64,000 nt of DNA from Lamellibrachia satsuma (Eukaryota > Annelida > Polychaeta > Sabellida > Siboglinidae): NCBI GenBank assembly GCA_033239005.1, contig BSQZ01000053.1, positions 2,779,501 to 2,843,500 of the forward strand. The letters run 5' to 3'. Positions 58,230-64,000 of the stretch are shown one piece after another (within the stretch, counting starts at the first letter, position 1; each line of letters starts with the position of its first letter). The notes beneath the pieces are model-generated. The model ran no database searches. It was given only the letters and a program-made list of their open reading frames with translations, and was not told the origin of the DNA. Position numbers and translations under genes: made by a program.

Positions 58230-59306
58230 ATGACAGAATGTCACAAGACAATGTCCCCATACATGTTAACCGAGTACATGATATAGAAATAGATGACTTG
58301 TAGAAGATGGCAGTCTTGGAGTGTACATGGAGTTGGTTGTGTGTACAATTATTTCATGATACATGTCTTTAATTATATATGACAAATAAATTTGATTGTT
58401 TTATTCTCCGATCACATATTCCTTGTCTGTATGTTTGCGTAATCTTTACATACATCATACATCCTTAATTATGACAAAGCGTAAGTATGTACTGTTTTGT
58501 CCAACAATAAATAAGATAATTTTGATGGGAAGACGGTCACACAGAGGTGTGGGTGAAGACTTCGACCTCACTCACATGTGATGTCGATGACGTTGACTTT
58601 ACTGACATAAATGCAGGTGATGACCCTGACCTCACTGACAAGTGATGGTGATGAGCTTGACGTTACTGAGAGAAATTAGCATGATGACCTTAACTTCACT
58701 CACATGGGGTGATGATGACCTTGACCTCACTGACAAAGGTCAGGAACACAGTGATAATGTGATGATGATCAGGCGCTGCAGGATCTGTTGGCTGTCTGAC
58801 TTATCTGAGGCAGGAGCATAGACATAAATAGAACATGTCTTATAGTCACTCACATACAACTAGATGCAAACTTTCAACTCTTCCTTCAGTGAGTTGGAAC
58901 AGCTGCAGTTGTCTGTAGGAAGTTATCCAAGCTTCTCCGTAATCCACAGACCGCGACCGAGTTGTATCGTATCTCCGCTGGAACTGCGTGAAAGTTTTGC
59001 TACAGTAAACAGTTGCAACATCGTCACACACCTCTTGACGCCACAGACACAGCCGCACTGGTCCCTCCACTGAATGGGGGTAACTGCCTACTGCCCTCAG
59101 CATTGTGGGAAATCTATGCAAATTAGTGTTATCCTTGGGCCGGCCCCTTTACTGGCACCCTGGTGTTGCCCACTTCACCAACAGGTGGCCATGTCAATAC
59201 TACTGGTGATAGCTACACCCTGTTGTTGATGATCTGTCCAGACTTCTTACACCCCATGTCAGATGTCAACTAAGTTGTTTGTGCTTGCAAACTGCAGCTC
59301 TATCTA

Positions 59307-59401
59307 ATGGCTCTATCCTTGAACCTGCAAGTGTGGTGGCTCTATCCCTGAACCTGCATGTCAGGTGGCTCTATCCCTGAACCTGCAAGTGAGGTGGCTC
59401 T
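59307..59401. repeat. 31-bp tandem repeat, 3 copies
   Basis: GGCTCTATCCCTGAACCTGC followed by AAGTGAGGTGG-type ends, in the copy-specific insert of the duplication. Confidence 0.85.
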
Positions 59402-60195
59402 TAATTAGACTGGCTGTAATGCCAAGAGTCTATGAATGGAGCCAGTCACGGATTTCTTCTGCCGTCTTCTCATTCATAAAACTGGGGTATTGTCCCTCCT
59501 GTTGTTTGCTTGTCTCTTGCTATCTCACCATCTATGAAACTCACTTATTTACCTCCAATTCCTCTGTGCATTTCTCCCATTCCTGCAATATGCACCCGGC
59601 TCTCCCTGCCACCCCATTCAGTCACCATTCATCCATTCGTCCTTTTATTACTCGGTCCTCTGTCCATCGATCCATTCATCATATCCATTACATCTGTGAA
59701 GCTCCTGCACTACTGACTTCACCTTTATATTTAGTACTGCCTCCTGCGTTTCATGCTGTCTCAGGTGGCAACAGGGTCATCTTGGTCTTTTTGGGCTAAA
59801 GTTCAGTATAGCTGAAGTCATCAAAGTCAAAGTGCTTTGCAGTGCCACTTGCTGGTTATTTTGTCTTGCATTCATTGTAATCAGGTTTGAAGAAAAAACA
59901 ATTGTCAATTTTGATAGTTGTAAAATAAATTGATTGTGAGATTTAAAGGATTTCAAACATACACTGCAAAATGCTCACTGTGTCACAAAAATTATTTCCC
60001 CACCGAACGTCTACTTCAGCATAAATATTGGGATGTGTGGAATGTATATCTTTGCACGTGATCAGGTTTGAACTAACTTGACACAAATGGACCTGTTGTG
60101 AATGTAATATTCCATAACATTACTATTTTACAATTTTTCTCCTGTCTTTAGAAGAAAAAAAATACAAATATAACTGATGCATTATCAGTGATAAA

Positions 60196-60815
60196 TGTCC
60201 TGGTGTGTTGTGTCATGCTGGTGTTGTTGTCATATGTAGGTCATGGTGTGTTGTTTTCTGTAGGTCCTGGTGTGTTTTCTTCTGTAGCCTGTAGGTCCTG
60301 GTGTGTTGTGTCATGTGTAGGCTATGGTGTGTTGTGTCATATGTAGGTCATCATGTGTTGTCTTCTGTAGGCTATGGTGTGTTGTGTCATGTGTAGGTCA
60401 CAGTGTGTTTTCTTCTGTATGTCCTGGTGTGTTGCGTCATGTGTAGGTCCTGGTGTGTTGTACCATGTGTAGGTCCTGGTGTGTTATGTCTTCTGTAGGT
60501 CCTGGTGTGTTGATTCATGCATATGTCCTGGTGTGTTGTGTCATGTGTACGCTATGGTGTGTTGTGTCATGTGTAGATCATGGTGTGTTGTCTTCTGTAG
60601 GCCCTGGTTTGTTGTGTCATGTGTAGATCACAGTATGTTGTCTTCTGTAGGTCCTGGTGTGTTGTGTCATGTGTATGTCACAGTGTGTTTTCTTCTGTAT
60701 ATCCTGGTGTGTGGTGTCATGTGTAGGTCATGGTGTGTTGTCTTCTGTGGTGTGTTGTGTCATGTGTATGTCATGGTGTGTTGTGTCATGTGTAGGGCAT
60801 GATGTGTTGTACGTG
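60196..60815. repeat. GTCCTGGTGTGTTGTGTCA-type satellite, copy 2
   Basis: About 22 units. The order of unit variants differs from copy 1, so the array has rearranged since the segmental duplication. Confidence 0.92.
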
Positions 60816-61040
60816 GTGCATAGTCCAAATTGTTACATATACTAATGGTACTAGTTTGTAATGACTTAGTGCCAACTCATGGAAGAGGGCGGATGTCATA
60901 TGATGGGGATCATTTGATTGATCATATGATGGGGATCGTTTGATTGCAGGTCAATTATTGGCCTACTTACTAATTATCCACTGGTCTGGTGGATGAGAAT
61001 GGGCAAATAGTAGAGGAATATGGATAAAAAGATGGGATGA

Positions 61041-61350
61041 CTGGGTGACTGGGGGTGACTGGGGGACTGGAGTCAGTGGGGGGACTAGGGGTGACTGAAG
61101 GACTGGAGTCAGTGGGGGGACTGGGGGTAACTGGGGGACCGGAGTCAGTGGGGGGACTGGGGGTGACTGGGGGACCGGAGTCAGTGGGGGGACTGGGGGT
61201 GACTGAGGGACTGGAGTCAGTGGGGGGACTGTGGGTGACTGAAGGACTGGAGTTAGTATGGGGGACTGGAGTCAATGGGGGTCTGGGGGTGACTGGGGTG
61301 ACTGGTGGTCACTAAGGGACTGGGAGTGACGGGGGGGGGGGAGACTGGAG
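61041..61350. repeat. G-rich ~36-bp minisatellite
   Basis: Units such as GTGACTGGGGGACTGGAGTC then AGTGGGGGGACTGGGG, about 8 copies, ending in a run of about 10 G. Runs of four to six G recur every 5-12 bases. Confidence 0.93.
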
Positions 61351-61759
61351 GCGACTGGGTCGCGGCGGATTCATTAATGGGGTCGTGGCATGCGATGTTG
61401 CGTGACTTGTCTTCCGTGTTGTATTCACTTTCAGACTTTCGCCGCCACCGGTGCCTGTCTGTCTCGTGGGCTCACAATACATTATATAGCTAGAGACTAA
61501 TCACCCCTCGCAAAAAGCAGGGATGTGCCGTCCCAAAACAAGGAGTTTGCATGGAAAACCTGTTTCCTGATATACACAAAGCATAGCTTCTGGGAAGTAA
61601 TCTGTTAGTGGGCAGAATTAATTGATTTCCTGCTGATGGAACCCCCCCCTTTCCATTTCCCAATTTGTAAATCTCCCATGGAGGAACTAATCAACCATAT
61701 TTTTGGCCACCATTTGTCTTTGTCAAACCAATTTCCTCCTGGCATTTTATAAGCATTTT
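61351..61759. other. spacer, no feature seen
   Basis: No gene or repeat recognised. Confidence 0.4.
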
Positions 61760-62185
61760 ATCTCTGTTGTGCAGGCCGTCGTAATGTTAGTCATTGATCT
61801 GAACTATTTAGTTAACATGTTGCACTACCAGCATCACCTCAAAGAATGGCCATAAGAAGTAATGGTTTCTGAACAATATGCAAGGAGGAGAGATGACTAT
61901 CATATTCAGGACCACATTTGTATTGAATCACACGTGAGATTAGGCTGACTAAATTTTTTTTAGTTACAATGACTTGATGTGGCATTAATAAATGATATCG
62001 ATAATTGACATTTAACGGGATTGGCCGTGTGTGTGTAGTCTCGGTAAAAGTACAAAGTATGGATTGGCTTACATGTAACCATTGTCAAACAACAATAGAA
62101 TATCTAAGAAAGTCGGTGTAGCAATTATTAAATTATGACCCGCCTTGCAACATTACTGCGCCTGATACCTCTACCTTCTACTTAA
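61760..62185 (-). repeat. inverted partial copy of the 45.9-46.4 kb repeat
   Basis: Reverse complement of 51850-52180 and of 45960-46260 (GGTATCAGGCGCAGTAATGT, ATCGATAATTGACATTTAAC on this strand, and GCAAGGAGGAGA). Confidence 0.75.
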
Positions 62186-62199
62186 TGTGCAGTTGCCAG

Positions 62200-62530
62200 T
62201 GCACCACGTGGAATGGTTCCATTCTCTGGGCCATTCCTTTGTTTTTCAGATCCTCTGGCATAGTGTAGGAAGGACCTCTATCATTTCAGGGCCGCAGTGT
62301 TTGAGCAGCTCTGCTGGAATGTTGTCTGCGCCGGGTGGATTCAATCCTTTCACTGTGCGGAAAGCCTCTACTACTTCTTCTTTCATAATAATACAAGGGA
62401 TGGAAATAAACGTATTACAAAACAAGGCGTCTCGTTGTATGTCCTCTGCTGTGTGTAGCAGGGTCGGTAGGTATCGATGTGTCCACTCTATGTTATCTAG
62501 CCATTTTTTTTCTCTGGCGGCCCCATCGTC
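62200..62530 (-). pseudogene. LINE reverse transcriptase N-terminal fragment
   Basis: On the minus strand from 62386: MKEEVVEAFRTVKGLNPPGA, then DNIPAELLKHCGPEMIEVLP, TLCQRI, a TGA stop, and KTKEWPREW. This matches the start of non-LTR RT domains (A....K..KAPG.D.IPAE.LK, then W.....WP.EW); the stop replaces the expected Trp. The match ends at the junction with the inverted repeat near 62195. Confidence 0.75.
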
Positions 62531-62589
62531 ACTTGCCCTATGTCCCGCAAAAAAATTGCAAAATAAAATCGAATTGACAAGGCACCTTT

Positions 62590-63215
62590 AATTAAAACAT
62601 TGATTATATTCATGTTAAGTAGGAAAATGATTACTACACAGGTGTTTCAAGTTTGGTGGAATGCTGGCATAAAGTTAGGGTAATATCGGCTAAAATTTTA
62701 CTATGTCAGGGAATCTGAATCAAAACGGACCACCGAGTCCCTTGGTCTAACCATCGTCTCTGTTTTACGGCACCCAGATAATACCTGGACCAGAGCCCGT
62801 TGGTCTGCGCAGGAGTTCCCGACAAACGTTGTGTGTGAGCTACTTGCCCTCATTCATCGACAGGGTTAAGATGGGTAACATCGATGAACCAGAGCCAGCT
62901 TTGTCAGAATAATATGCGTTATGTTATCTATATCTATATCTTATCTATCTATATTATCTTTATGTTATCTACATTTGTCAATGAATTGACTTCATGTCTC
63001 ATGTTGATTATCTGTGTCATCACGATTACGTATCCGAACCGCTTTGGGCTGTACTACTTATTAAGACAGATATCAATCTACATCCTTGGGGTTAATGTTA
63101 GAGTCAACGACTACACTGTGTGGTTATTTTCCTAGTGAAATATGCAATGTCTTGATATGAGAGTCTGGATGTAACTACGAGCTCCACGTGTGAAAATTCT
63201 CTCCAATAATTTTAT
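62590..63215. other. spacer
   Basis: Contains a fragment shared with 46880-46960 (CATTCATCGACAGGGTTAAG, CAGAGCCAG, ATGCGTTATG) and a TATCTATA-rich stretch. No gene. Confidence 0.45.
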
Positions 63216-63309
63216 CTTTAACCATTGACCGCCGTCACGCCTCGCTACACACATGTATGTAGTGTGAGGCGGTTACGGATCACAATTGTTAAACATTACA
63301 TTACACACA

Positions 63310-64000
63310 CTTGAGGATGTGTGTTACTCACCTGGACATATACGAGGACACTAGAGAGTGTCTGTCACACGCATGGCCATAAACAGGGACACATGATAAT
63401 GTCTTTCACACTCCAGGCCATACACGATTACATTTGAGAATGGCTGTCACACACCTGGCCGTATACGAGGACACGTTAGAATGTCCACATATGACCAGTG
63501 GCTTATTTAGGGGGGAGGCCATTGCCCCGTTTGGCTTAAATTTGTTATTTTTTCCGTATGTAACATGCTGCGCCACCACACGGTACACTAATTGGTGACT
63601 AAGCTTGCCCCCCCCCCCGGCCTCCCCTCTTGCGATATCCTAGACACGCCAATGCTGTTCATGTGCCATCTGATACACTTGCGGTACTAAAAACGGCACC
63701 ACGCAAAGGCATTATGTCACAACTATGGATATGTTTACAAGTGCACATATCGCTCACTGCCCGCCCCCATGGTGATAATTGCTAACTCCTTTCTAAGGAG
63801 TGTCTTAACAATGTTGTGTTCAGTGTAAATAGGCTCGGTAGTACATCAATCGTTTGGCAGAGTGTTTAGTATATCACAAATGGCAAGACTATGAAAATAA
63901 TCCAGTGTGTAACTAAATTACCGAGCCTTTGATCTCCCGCCAGCTTAGAGTGGCAATAACAAAATATAACAATTATGTCTACAGTAATTATGGGTTTCTA
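63310..64000 (-). repeat. inverted repeat partner of 52000-52830, right
   Basis: Reverse complement of the 52 kb block. It includes three minisatellite-like units at 63330-63490, a C homopolymer at 63609-63618 and CCCATGGTGATAATTGCTAA. It continues past the window edge. Confidence 0.85.

Larger units (their letters stand above)
57901..60895. repeat. segmental duplication, copy 2 (paralog 34350-36948)
   Basis: Collinear with the 34 kb copy from the microsatellite and LINE tail through the satellite at 60196-60815 to ACTTAGTGCCAACT. A ~43-bp piece near 34601-34643 is missing here, and 59084-59402 is unique. Confidence 0.88.

Overview
This is eukaryotic nuclear DNA from a bilaterian animal, most likely a marine invertebrate and plausibly a mollusc or other lophotrochozoan. 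Evidence: spliced exons of an animal RAF kinase with GT-AG introns, AT-rich non-coding DNA, tRNA-derived SINEs, several LINE families, a Penelope-like element, hAT and DDE transposon relics, and abundant mini- and microsatellites. The phylum is an inference; nothing in the window fixes it.

Layout. 1-6.3 kb: the last five coding exons of a RAF serine/threonine kinase (+ strand), with a pogo-like MITE and a 31-bp minisatellite in one intron. 6.3-12.0 kb: no convincing gene. 12.0-13.55 kb: the most interesting locus, an intact 446-codon ORF (+) with the H-A-E / P-C-x-x-C zinc-deaminase signature and flanking strands and helices of the AID/APOBEC family. It has a TATA box, a CRE palindrome and a kappaB-like palindrome just upstream, and its N-terminal quarter is a catalytically dead mosaic of duplicated pieces of its own deaminase domain. 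13.7-16.5 kb: a tRNA-SINE inserted in the 3' tail of a LINE and then tandemly amplified as a ~389-bp satellite, followed by the decayed LINE itself. 16.8-18.4 kb: short GC-rich repeats and a GT microsatellite. 18.7-29 kb: three copies of a DDE (Harbinger/ISL2EU-like) transposon relic, each carrying the same SINE, with younger insertions for which another copy supplies the empty site. 29.3 kb: a possible terminal exon of an unknown gene.

30-42 kb: a hAT-type element with a perfect 8-bp target duplication, a Penelope-like element, the first copy of a ~2.6 kb segmental duplication (34.35-36.95 kb, second copy at 57.9-60.9 kb), several minisatellites, and a 5'-truncated LINE inserted into one minisatellite with a 19-bp target duplication. 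42-64 kb: a nest of related repeat blocks in direct and inverted orientation (including an ~860-bp-arm inverted repeat), GC-rich microsatellites at the same site in three paralogous blocks, transposase and reverse transcriptase relics, and a small acidic-repeat ORF.

Only the RAF gene and the deaminase-like gene are well supported as host genes. The rest is mostly decayed mobile DNA whose nesting allows relative dating of events. Coordinates of diverged repeat blocks are approximate because they were aligned by eye.
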